Shown in pieces: positions 7,749 to 14,932 of a stretch of 16,671 nt of DNA. The notes beneath the pieces were generated by a model that made no database searches, had not been told where the DNA came from, and saw only the letters and a program-made list of their open reading frames with translations. Within the stretch, counting starts at the first letter, position 1; each line of letters begins with the position of its first letter. Source of the stretch: an uncultured Candidatus Saccharibacteria bacterium (GTDB taxonomy: Bacteria; Patescibacteriota; Saccharimonadia; Saccharimonadales; Saccharimonadaceae); contig CALHQU010000065.1 of NCBI GenBank assembly GCA_938038145.1, forward strand, positions 1-16,671. Reading direction: 5' to 3'. The translations under genes were made by a program, and so were the position numbers.

Positions 7749-9314
7749 GTGAGAAAAATTAAATTTACCAAACGTTTCTGGATTAAATCAATATCAATCA
7801 TCTTGCTTTTTTTGGCGGCATTTTGCTTAATTGCGGCGCGCTATAAATATATCGTCTTTAAAGATTCGCAAATCGACGAGATAATTTTTTATTTTGTTAA
7901 CGGATTAGCTGGTGGCAAATCTGACAATTTATGGTCGGCCGTCCTGCAAAATCTTCCGCTGGTTTTCCTATTATTCGGCGCCTTATTAATCCCAATGTTC
8001 GACAAATCGATCTCTTTTATCAATCGCATAATCGCCTTCTGTTTGAAAAAAATCAAATCATCACGAAAACTCACCTTGCCGTTTTTGAGATTACGAAATC
8101 AAGCAATTTACTCGCTGAGTATGTTTTTAATTGCAATTGTTCTTCTGATTCAAAGTTTCGGAATCCCTAACTATATTTACGCCCTGACTCAATCAACCAA
8201 GCTATACGAAGAAAATTATGTCAACCCAAAAACCGCCAAATTGACTTTCCCAGAGAAAAAACGCAACTTAATATACATCTATTTAGAGTCAATGGAAAAC
8301 GCTTTGGCGTCAAAGGCTAATGGCGGCAGCTCCGAAACCTCCATCATTCCAGAACTGGAAGAATTGGCGTTAAAAAATATCTCATTCTCAAACAAAACAT
8401 CCGGTGTCGGCGGCGCCTTGCCTGCAACAAACACTGGCTGGACTGTGGCAGGAATGGCTGCGCAATCTGCTGGCGTTCCACTGAAGGAAAACTTGGTCGG
8501 CGGACGCGACCATAACGCCCTGGGCGAGTTTAAAAAGTTCTTGCCAGGCGCTTATAGTCTTGGTGAGATTTTAGAAAAACAAGGTTATAATCAAACATTT
8601 ATTATGGGTTCTGAAGCAAGTTTTGGCGGACGCGATAAATTATTAACTCAGCATGGCAATTTCAATATCGAAGATTACAATTACGCCAAAAAACACGGAA
8701 AAATATCCGAAGATTACAAAGTCTGGTGGGGTTATGAAGATAAAAAATTATTCCAATTTGCCCGCGAAGAAGCCTCGCGCTTGGCGGCGTCAGACAAGCC
8801 ATTCAACTTGCAATTATTGACCGCCGACACGCATTTTACCGATGGCTATTTGGACGAAACCTGCGCCAAAACCTTCAGCAATCAATACGACAATGTCCAC
8901 GCTTGCTCCTCAAAACAGGTCACCGCATTCGTCAATTGGGTTAAATCTCAGCCATTTTATGAAAATACCACAATTGTCATTTCTGGCGACCATTTAGGAA
9001 TGCAGACTTCATACTACGACGAAAAAATTGGCGGAACTAATTATCAGCGAACCATCTACAACACGTTTATAAATCCAGCCATTTCGACTGACCATTCAAA
9101 GAACCGTCAATTCACGACATTCGATATGTATCCGTCAACTTTGGCGGCGCTGGGAGTTAAAATTGACGGCGACCGATTAGGTCTGGGCACAAACTTATTT
9201 TCTGGAAAGAAAACCTTGGTCGAACAGTACGGCGGAATTGAAAACTTAAATTCAGAACTTTCCAAACGTTCCGCTTATTACGAGAATAAGATTTTTACCA
9301 AGTCCGGCAATTAA
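7749..9314 (+). CDS. OpgB/LTA-synthase-like membrane phosphoglycerol (or phosphoethanolamine) transferase
   Basis: This is a 521-residue membrane enzyme with an N-terminal hydrophobic region (segments near 13-31, 66-84 and 118-140) and a large extracytoplasmic sulfatase-fold domain. Expected active-site residues are E180 (YLESMEN), the nucleophile T232 in NTGWTVAGM, H362 in DTHFTDG, and D414-H415 in SGDHLGM. The GWTxAGM...GVPL stretch is closer to E. coli OpgB (MdoB), which moves phosphoglycerol to periplasmic glucans, than to LtaS, whose threonine lies in a different context. C372 and C386 may form a disulfide. The acceptor in this organism is unknown: a teichoic-acid-like polymer, lipid or glycan are all possible. 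The start is GTG at 7749, with no ribosome site and a -10 box six bases before. It converges on galE. Confidence 0.85.
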   Translation: MRKIKFTKRFWIKSISIILLFLAAFCLIAARYKYIVFKDSQIDEIIFYFVNGLAGGKSDNLWSAVLQNLPLVFLLFGALLIPMFDKSISFINRIIAFCLKKIKSSRKLTLPFLRLRNQAIYSLSMFLIAIVLLIQSFGIPNYIYALTQSTKLYEENYVNPKTAKLTFPEKKRNLIYIYLESMENALASKANGGSSETSIIPELEELALKNISFSNKTSGVGGALPATNTGWTVAGMAAQSAGVPLKENLVGGRDHNALGEFKKFLPGAYSLGEILEKQGYNQTFIMGSEASFGGRDKLLTQHGNFNIEDYNYAKKHGKISEDYKVWWGYEDKKLFQFAREEASRLAASDKPFNLQLLTADTHFTDGYLDETCAKTFSNQYDNVHACSSKQVTAFVNWVKSQPFYENTTIVISGDHLGMQTSYYDEKIGGTNYQRTIYNTFINPAISTDHSKNRQFTTFDMYPSTLAALGVKIDGDRLGLGTNLFSGKKTLVEQYGGIENLNSELSKRSAYYENKIFTKSGN

Positions 9315-10324
9315 CCGTTGTAGCCATTCGGGTTATTGCTCTGCCAATTCCAAGCGTCGCGGCAAGCATCTTCAATTGTCAATTCTGCTCGCCAACCTAA
9401 TTCTTTTTCTGCCAAGCCTGGGTCTGCATAGCACGTCGCAATGTCACCTGCTCGACGTGGCGTAACTTGATACGGAACATTGCGACCAGACGCTTTCTCA
9501 AACGCCTTCACTAATTCCAAAACTGAAGTGCCACGACCGGTGCCGATATTATAGACTTTATACTCGTTCGGTCTGCCTAAATTCTCCAGAGCTGCCACGT
9601 GAGCCTTTGCCAAATCAACCACGTGAATATAATCGCGCACACCAGTTCCATCTGGAGTGTCATAATCGTCGCCAAAAACGCTCAAATGCTCTCGCTTACC
9701 AACAGCAACTTGTGACACAAACGGCAGAAGATTGTTCGGGATCCCTGAGGGATTTTCCCCGATACGACCGCTCGGATGCGCGCCAACTGGATTAAAATAG
9801 CGAAGAGCCGTAAATTGCCAATCTTGATTCGTCGCAGAAATGTCGCGGAGCATTTGCTCAATCATCAACTTTGTTTGGCCATATGGATTTGTGGCAGATA
9901 ACGGCATATCTTCGGTAATTGGTAATTTAGCAGGATCGCCATAAACTGTTGCCGAACTAGAAAACACCAATTTCTTCACGTCAAATTCTTGCATCACATC
10001 AAGCAAAACCAACGTGCTTTCGAGATTATTCTTATAGTAAAGAAGCGCCTTTTCAACCGATTCACCAACCGCCTTCAACCCAGCAAAGTGAATCACGGCG
10101 TCAATTTTCTCAGACTTAAACAATTCTGATAGTCGCTGATGATCACATAAATCGAATTCGTGAAACGGTATTGATTGACCGGTGATTTCTTCAACTCGCC
10201 TCAGACTCTCGACGGATGAATTTGATAAGTTATCGACCACCACTACGTTATGATTTGATGATAATAGTTCGATGATAGTGTGACTGCCGATATATCCAGC
10301 GCCACCAGTGACAAGAATATTCAT
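9311..10324 (-). CDS. galE: UDP-glucose 4-epimerase
   Basis: This 337-residue cytoplasmic short-chain dehydrogenase-type enzyme interconverts UDP-glucose and UDP-galactose (possibly the N-acetyl forms) using bound NAD. The NAD-binding GGAGYIGS lies at 7-14, the catalytic serine is in FSSSATVYG (S122-S124), and the YxxxK pair is Y148/K152 in NPYGQTK. RYFNPVGAHPSGRIGE and DGTGVRDYIHV are typical of GalE itself rather than of other NAD sugar epimerases. Length matches E. coli GalE (338). The ATG at 10324 follows a TATAAT by six bases and has no ribosome site. It supplies sugars for surface glycans, fitting its convergent OpgB-like neighbour, with which it shares the palindromic stop TTAA (9311-9314). 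Confidence 0.95.
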   Translation of the reverse strand: MNILVTGGAGYIGSHTIIELLSSNHNVVVVDNLSNSSVESLRRVEEITGQSIPFHEFDLCDHQRLSELFKSEKIDAVIHFAGLKAVGESVEKALLYYKNNLESTLVLLDVMQEFDVKKLVFSSSATVYGDPAKLPITEDMPLSATNPYGQTKLMIEQMLRDISATNQDWQFTALRYFNPVGAHPSGRIGENPSGIPNNLLPFVSQVAVGKREHLSVFGDDYDTPDGTGVRDYIHVVDLAKAHVAALENLGRPNEYKVYNIGTGRGTSVLELVKAFEKASGRNVPYQVTPRRAGDIATCYADPGLAEKELGWRAELTIEDACRDAWNWQSNNPNGYNG

Positions 10325-10330
10325 ATGCTT

Positions 10331-10336
10331 ATTATA
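10331..10336 (-). promoter_or_regulatory. -10 box of galE (leaderless type)
   Basis: The minus strand has TATAAT (10336-10331), six bases (aagcat), then ATG 10324. There is no good -35 box. The place where one would fall (about 10354-10359) touches the left end of the CIRCE operator. Confidence 0.7.
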
Positions 10337-10358
10337 CTACAAAAGTCGGTTTACTTTA

Positions 10359-10385
10359 TTAGCACTCTTGCACTGAGAGTGCTAA
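10359..10385 (+). promoter_or_regulatory. CIRCE heat-shock operator (HrcA binding site)
   Basis: The sequence is a perfect inverted repeat TTAGCACTC, N9, GAGTGCTAA, identical to the CIRCE consensus bound by the repressor HrcA. It overlaps the -35 and spacer of the clpB promoter, so bound HrcA would block transcription at normal temperature. HrcA itself is not in this window. Confidence 0.97.
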
Positions 10386-10396
10386 TTTGCTATGAT
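10368..10396 (+). promoter_or_regulatory. clpB promoter inside CIRCE
   Basis: A poor -35 match, TTGCAC (10368-10373), lies in the CIRCE loop. After 17 bases comes TATGAT (10391-10396), preceded by TGC, making an extended -10. The start would be near 10403, leaving a leader of about 70 bases that ends in AAGGAGG (10461-10467) before the ATG. Confidence 0.7.
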
Positions 10397-10472
10397 AGCT
10401 ATATCAAATTTCACCATTCTGTCTTTTGCCGGGGCGCAACAAATTAGAACTAAAAACCAAAAGGAGGATTTT

Positions 10473-12620
10473 ATGCCACCAAACATGAATCAAGAAGAAA
10501 CAACTAAACCACTCGAAAAGTTCGGTACAGATATAACGGCGTTGGCGCGAGAAGGCAAACTTGATCCAGTGATCGGTCGAGATGAAGAAATTCGACGCAC
10601 TATGCAGATTTTGAGTCGCCGCACTAAAAACAATCCCGTCCTCATCGGTGAGCCGGGAGTTGGTAAAACCGCGATTGTTGAGGCGTTGGCGCAACGAATT
10701 GTCAAAGGCAACGTTCCCGCTTCACTGAAGGATAAGCGACTAATTTCCCTGGAAATTTCCAGTCTTCTGGCGGGCGCTAGTTTTCGTGGGCAATTTGAGG
10801 ATCGATTGAAAGCCGTTCTGAAAGAAGTAGAAGACGCGGCTGGTGAGATTATTCTTTTTGTCGATGAAATTCACACCATGGTTGGCGCTGGAAAAAGCGA
10901 AGGCAGCATGGACGCGGGTAATATGTTAAAACCAGCGCTGGCTCGCGGAAAATTACACATGATTGGCGCGACAACGCTCGCTGAATATCGTCAATATGTC
11001 GAAAAAGACGCCGCCTTAGAACGAAGATTCCAGCCAGTTTACGTTGGCGAACCAAGCTTTGACGACACCGTCGCCATCTTGCGCGGATTGAAGGAAAAAT
11101 ACGAAATTCATCACGGAGTAAAAATCGCTGATGACGCAATCGTAGCAGCCGCCAGATTGTCCACAAGATATTTACCCGACCGATTCTTGCCAGACAAAGC
11201 AGTCGACTTGCTTGACGAGGCAACCAGCTCACTCAAAATGCAATTAGAAAGCGTGCCAATTGCGCTGGATCGATTGAACAATAGACGCTTGCAATTGGAA
11301 ATCGAGGAAGCGGCGCTGAAAAAGGACAAATCCGACCACGCCAATATTCGCAAAGATGAAATCAAAGAGCAAATTGCCGAGATTCGCGCAAAAGCCGAAG
11401 TGATTGATAAAAAATGGCAACACGAAAAAGACATTTTGCAAACCGTCAACACGACTACCGAAAAAATGGACAATCTGCGCTCACAATTAGAAATTGCTGA
11501 ACGCGACGCAGATCTCGCCACCGCCAGCCGCATTAAATATGGCGATCTACCGGAGCTGGAGAAAAAATTAGCAAGCGCCCGCGAGGAGCTAGCGGCAATT
11601 CCAACTCACGACCGATTACTCCGCGAAGAAGTTACGCCTGATGACATCGCCGGCGTGGTGGCGCGCTGGACCGGAATTCCAGTGGAGCGATTGATGGAAA
11701 GCGAATCTAGCAAATTGACCAAATTAGAAGAATCAATCAGCCGCCAAGTCATCGGACAAGATCGCGCTGTGGCAGCCGTAGCAAGCGCCATCCGCAGGTC
11801 ACGCGCTGGACTCGGCGACGTTAATCGACCAATTGGCTCATTCCTATTCCTCGGACCTACTGGCGTGGGAAAAACAGAAGTCGCGCGTAGTTTATGTCGT
11901 GAATTATTTGACGACGAGCACGCCATGATTCGAATTGACATGAGTGAATATATGGAACGCCACGCCGTAGCCAGATTGATCGGTTCACCTCCAGGATATG
12001 TCGGCTACGATCAAGGCGGTCAATTGACAGAAGCCGTTAGACGACGCCCATATAGCGTGGTTTTGTTTGACGAAATCGAAAAAGCACACCCCGACGTGTT
12101 TAACTTGTTATTACAGGTTTTGGACGACGGTCGATTGACGGACGGACAAGGACGAACGATTGACTTTAGCAACACCATTATTATCATGACCAGCAACGTT
12201 GGATCGCAAATGATTATGGACTACACAGGCGACGACATTAGCTCTCTCGACAATCAAATTTTAGAAACGCTTCGTGGTCATTTCCGTCCAGAATTCTTAA
12301 ACCGAATTGACGACATTGTGATTTTTGACCGAATCCATCCTGAATCGATGCGTGCAATTGTTGACGTGCAATTAGAAAAAGTTGTTCGCCAAGTTAAAGA
12401 TAGTCGCGACATAACGCTGGATTTTGACAATAGCGTTCGTGATATGTTGGCGCGAGACGGCTACGACCCGAGTTTCGGCGCTCGACCACTTAAGCGTTTG
12501 ATTCAAAAACGCGTGCTTGATCCTTTGGCGCTCGAACTAATTGACGGACGAATTCACGACGGCGATATGGTAAAAGTTGCCGCCGTGGATGATCGAATTA
12601 CCTTTACGAATATCGTATAA
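10473..12620 (+). CDS. clpB: ClpB disaggregase lacking the N-terminal domain
   Basis: This 715-residue cytoplasmic AAA+ chaperone is predicted to pull proteins out of aggregates together with DnaK. The first ATPase domain has Walker A GEPGVGKT (59-66), a pore loop GASFRG with F104 where Tyr is usual, and Walker B D131-E132. A coiled-coil M domain of roughly 120 residues (about 285-405) identifies ClpB rather than ClpC. The second ATPase domain has Walker A GPTGVGKT (461-468), pore loop GSPPGYVG (504-511), and DEIEKAHPD. Usual ClpB is about 860 residues: the N-terminal substrate domain is absent, since the protein opens just before the ATPase domain (LEKFGTDIT at 14-22). ATG 10473 is fixed by AAGGAGG five bases upstream. 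The CIRCE operator lies upstream, so heat induction through HrcA is expected. Confidence 0.95.
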   Translation: MPPNMNQEETTKPLEKFGTDITALAREGKLDPVIGRDEEIRRTMQILSRRTKNNPVLIGEPGVGKTAIVEALAQRIVKGNVPASLKDKRLISLEISSLLAGASFRGQFEDRLKAVLKEVEDAAGEIILFVDEIHTMVGAGKSEGSMDAGNMLKPALARGKLHMIGATTLAEYRQYVEKDAALERRFQPVYVGEPSFDDTVAILRGLKEKYEIHHGVKIADDAIVAAARLSTRYLPDRFLPDKAVDLLDEATSSLKMQLESVPIALDRLNNRRLQLEIEEAALKKDKSDHANIRKDEIKEQIAEIRAKAEVIDKKWQHEKDILQTVNTTTEKMDNLRSQLEIAERDADLATASRIKYGDLPELEKKLASAREELAAIPTHDRLLREEVTPDDIAGVVARWTGIPVERLMESESSKLTKLEESISRQVIGQDRAVAAVASAIRRSRAGLGDVNRPIGSFLFLGPTGVGKTEVARSLCRELFDDEHAMIRIDMSEYMERHAVARLIGSPPGYVGYDQGGQLTEAVRRRPYSVVLFDEIEKAHPDVFNLLLQVLDDGRLTDGQGRTIDFSNTIIIMTSNVGSQMIMDYTGDDISSLDNQILETLRGHFRPEFLNRIDDIVIFDRIHPESMRAIVDVQLEKVVRQVKDSRDITLDFDNSVRDMLARDGYDPSFGARPLKRLIQKRVLDPLALELIDGRIHDGDMVKVAAVDDRITFTNIV

Positions 12621-12621
12621 T
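12616..12621 (+). promoter_or_regulatory. -10 box of the second methyltransferase (leaderless type), inside the clpB stop
   Basis: TATAAT (12616-12621) contains the TAA stop of clpB (12618-12620). Six bases (agatac) follow, then ATG 12628. There is no Shine-Dalgarno sequence and no good -35 box. This gives the methyltransferase a promoter independent of the heat-shock promoter. Confidence 0.65.
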
Positions 12622-12627
12622 AGATAC

Positions 12628-13473
12628 ATGGACCAAATTTGCAGCGAGCACTTGGAAAATCATACCAGCAAAACCTATCAAGAGCGGATGAACCAGACAG
12701 CGTCATCCAAATTCGGAGCCATCGAAAAACACCTTGGTAAAAACGTCAAAATACTTGATTTCGGTTCTGGTTTCTCGCCAGAATTCATCAAACAAGTGGC
12801 GCAAACAGGAACTCACTACGTAGCCTATGATGTTTCACAAATTGTTCAATCTCAACTTCAAGAAAATAACATTGATTTTATTAATAAAGAACAACTTGAA
12901 AACACCGAAGATGAGTTCGACATTATCTACATGTCGAGTGTATTTCACGAGTTGATGAGCTATCTATCCCGACCTGAGCGCACTAAAACGTTCGCAATGC
13001 TGGATAGAGCACTCAAACCTGACGGCACCATTATCATCCGCGATTGGGGTCCCGGCGAGACGTCAAGCCTAGTCACGTCTATCGAAGTAGCATCCGAGGA
13101 TGTTAACGATGAAGTTTGCACATGGATCGAAGCGCTTGTTAAAAATTCAGTGATTAGCATGCCCGATATCGTTTGCGACGACAATGATAGCCCTATCGTT
13201 CCGTACATCTACACTGCAAATAACCAAACTATTTACGAAATCATGTTTCACGCGGTTTGGGGATTAGATTCACTTGAACGCGAATCAAAAGAATCGTACG
13301 TTATCGTGGACCACCTTATTCACAAATGGATTTGCGCGCCACACGGTTACAAAATAACACAGTCGCGGAATGAATTCGATGAAGCCTATTTGCCGCATTT
13401 ACAAAAATACTTCAAAATTGATAATATTCCATGGCCAACAAAGGTTATTTACGAATTAAAAAAGAGATCGTAA
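12628..13473 (+). CDS. Class I SAM-dependent methyltransferase, substrate unknown
   Basis: This is a 281-residue soluble protein with a Rossmann methyltransferase core. Motif I is KILDFGSGFSPEFI (about 46-59), followed by the acidic strand end YVAYDVS, then the motif IV-like region EFDIIYMSSVFHEL and a post-motif strand LKPDGTIIIRDWG. This layout fits the Methyltransf_11/12/25 type acting on small molecules. A C-terminal region of about 130 residues, with VWGLDSLERESKESY and YLPHLQKYF, is not recognised. ATG 12628 is preferred over an in-frame upstream ATG (12577) inside clpB, because TATAAT ends six bases before it. It is not a known heat-shock protein, and its place behind clpB may not mean a shared role. 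Confidence 0.85.
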   Translation: MDQICSEHLENHTSKTYQERMNQTASSKFGAIEKHLGKNVKILDFGSGFSPEFIKQVAQTGTHYVAYDVSQIVQSQLQENNIDFINKEQLENTEDEFDIIYMSSVFHELMSYLSRPERTKTFAMLDRALKPDGTIIIRDWGPGETSSLVTSIEVASEDVNDEVCTWIEALVKNSVISMPDIVCDDNDSPIVPYIYTANNQTIYEIMFHAVWGLDSLERESKESYVIVDHLIHKWICAPHGYKITQSRNEFDEAYLPHLQKYFKIDNIPWPTKVIYELKKRS

Positions 13474-13509
13474 TAACACACCGGCAAACTTTATAGCACA
13501 ACTACCACA

Positions 13510-14112
13510 ATGAATTACAACGATAAGCACTACAAACTAACCATCAAATCAGCGCTTCTAGGAGTCGGCAGAATGCTTGGTTTACCGAAATATTTCCTAA
13601 TAACAATTGTCGCGACCATCGCCTTCGCCGTGGTAATTTATTTCGCAATCAACGCCAATTTTTACGGACCACTAATGATGTCGCGCTTACCAATCCTCGA
13701 TAAAATCACGCTGCTCGGTTCGATGATTATAGACATCTTCAAACAAAGTTTCACTTCACCAAATGGCGCGCTACTTATGGTAGTGTCAATTCTTCAAGGT
13801 GTATCGATCGCCGCTGTAATTTTTACAGCAAAGAATAATCGCGACAATGAAAAAACTGTATCTCGACAAGTCGGATTAAGCGGAATTGCATCAATTGCCG
13901 CAACAATTGGACTCGGCTGCGTCCCCTGCGGAACATCACTAATTTTACCAATTGTAACCCTATTTTTCTCGGGAGCTGCCGCCGCCACCGCCGCAAATAT
14001 CGCCAGTACAATAGTCCTTTTGTTGGCTTTACTGCTCAGTTTATTCTCGCTATATAAATCAGGTCAAATTATTTTTATGTACACAGAATTATCTAAACAG
14101 GAGAAAATATGA
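13510..14112 (+). CDS. Small multi-pass membrane protein with intramembrane CVPC motif, candidate redox partner of DsbA
   Basis: This is a 200-residue membrane protein of unrecognised family with about four hydrophobic segments (near 28-47, 86-104, 124-150 and 155-185). Its only two cysteines form the motif GLGCVPCGTSLILP (C137, C140), placed within or at the edge of the third hydrophobic segment. The charged stretch KNNRDNEKTVSRQ lies between segments 2 and 3. It overlaps the DsbA-like gene by four bases (ATGA), so the two are translationally coupled. From this context I infer a membrane thiol oxidoreductase that recharges or reduces the DsbA-like protein, playing the role of DsbB, VKOR or CcdA, but it matches none of these clearly. 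No clear ribosome site precedes ATG 13510; the preceding gene ends 36 bases upstream, so co-transcription is possible. Confidence 0.8.
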   Translation: MNYNDKHYKLTIKSALLGVGRMLGLPKYFLITIVATIAFAVVIYFAINANFYGPLMMSRLPILDKITLLGSMIIDIFKQSFTSPNGALLMVVSILQGVSIAAVIFTAKNNRDNEKTVSRQVGLSGIASIAATIGLGCVPCGTSLILPIVTLFFSGAAAATAANIASTIVLLLALLLSLFSLYKSGQIIFMYTELSKQEKI

Positions 14113-14825
14113 ATCGACAAAAATCATCAGGCATAGCGCTTATTTGGGTTCTTTCGGGAATTGTAATCGTGGGAATTGTAGCTTTGTTTATCTATGGAAT
14201 TGTCAATCGCCCGCCGAATCGTCACATTGGTAACAATAAACCATGGAACGAAAAAATGTCGCAAGGATCCGCTGACGCGAAAAACGTGTTCATTGATTAT
14301 ACTGACTATTTTTGTTCATTTTGTGCCGAGGTCGAAGCTGCAACCAGCACAGAATTTTTCAAAAATGACTATATTAAATCCGGAAAAGTTCGTTATGAAC
14401 ATCGCGTAGTAACACTATTAAAAGAGATGACCAACAATACCGAAACCGGTGCTCACGCTGCGTTTTGCGCTGCCGATCAGGATAAATATTGGCAGTACAC
14501 CCACGATATCGTCCCGCGCATTAAAAGCGATTACTTTGATAAAGGAATCGGCGTAAAAAACGTTGCTGTGCCGAAAAAAATCCCCGCTCTTCCACTGGAA
14601 TATTTCCTAACTTCCGCTAAAAATGTCGGCATGAATGAATCGCAATTTTCCGACTGTATGACTAAAAAACCGCACCAAAAAGAGATTGATGACAATACCC
14701 AAAAAGCTCTTTCTCTTGGCGTGAATGGCTTGCCGTACATGGTCATTAACGACTACCAAACCAGCGGTTTCGTTGGTGGCGAAAACGGACTTAGAAACAT
14801 CCTTAAGGCTGGCGGCGTCGAATAA
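14109..14825 (+). CDS. Membrane-anchored DsbA-family thiol-disulfide oxidoreductase
   Basis: This is a 238-residue protein with an N-terminal membrane anchor (about 9-32) and an extracytoplasmic thioredoxin-fold domain of the Thioredoxin_4/DsbA type. The active site is CSFC (C69-C72) after the strand NVFIDYTDYF, and the cis-proline loop is GLPYMV near the C-terminus. An inserted helical region contains AFCAADQDKYW (C120) and a later FSDC; this second cysteine pair is common in Gram-positive-type DsbA-like proteins. The predicted role is forming or rearranging disulfides in secreted proteins. AGGAG lies just before ATG 14109, which overlaps the stop of the CVPC membrane protein gene. A hairpin terminator follows about 57 bases downstream. 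Confidence 0.9.
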   Translation: MNRQKSSGIALIWVLSGIVIVGIVALFIYGIVNRPPNRHIGNNKPWNEKMSQGSADAKNVFIDYTDYFCSFCAEVEAATSTEFFKNDYIKSGKVRYEHRVVTLLKEMTNNTETGAHAAFCAADQDKYWQYTHDIVPRIKSDYFDKGIGVKNVAVPKKIPALPLEYFLTSAKNVGMNESQFSDCMTKKPHQKEIDDNTQKALSLGVNGLPYMVINDYQTSGFVGGENGLRNILKAGGVE

Positions 14826-14881
14826 TTATTTGATTTGTTGCGCGGAATTAAGCAACTCCCGTGATAAAAATATCAAGCACT

Positions 14882-14906
14882 CGCTTACGATAAGCGTAAT
14901 GTTTTT
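14882..14906 (+). terminator. Possible intrinsic terminator after the DsbA operon
   Basis: CGCTTA (14882-14887) pairs perfectly with TAAGCG (14891-14896) around a three-base loop, followed by TAATG and a run of five T (14902-14906). The stem is only six pairs. It lies between the converging DsbA and ABC-2 permease genes. Confidence 0.5.
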
Positions 14907-14932
14907 CTATTTGCTTTACTATCCTTGAATAG

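Noticed and set aside
6905..7801. Longer start (7801) for the amino-acid binding protein
   Set aside because: The extra 35 residues would cover both divergent promoters and the first codons of the OpgB-like gene; the TATAAT-N6-ATG arrangement supports 7696.
10392..10472. Upstream ATG (10392) as clpB start
   Set aside because: That ATG lies inside the -10 box of the CIRCE promoter; AAGGAGG directly before 10473 and ClpB homology give the true start.
10473..12620. Calling the AAA+ gene clpC or clpA
   Set aside because: The M domain is about 120 residues as in ClpB, and no ClpP-binding tripeptide loop is seen in the second ATPase domain.
12577..12627. Upstream ATG (12577) as start of the methyltransferase
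   Set aside because: It lies within clpB without a ribosome site; the -10 box next to 12628 fits better.
14861..14880. Small hairpin TGATA/TATCA before the terminator
   Set aside because: Five A/T-rich pairs without a T run; too weak to call.
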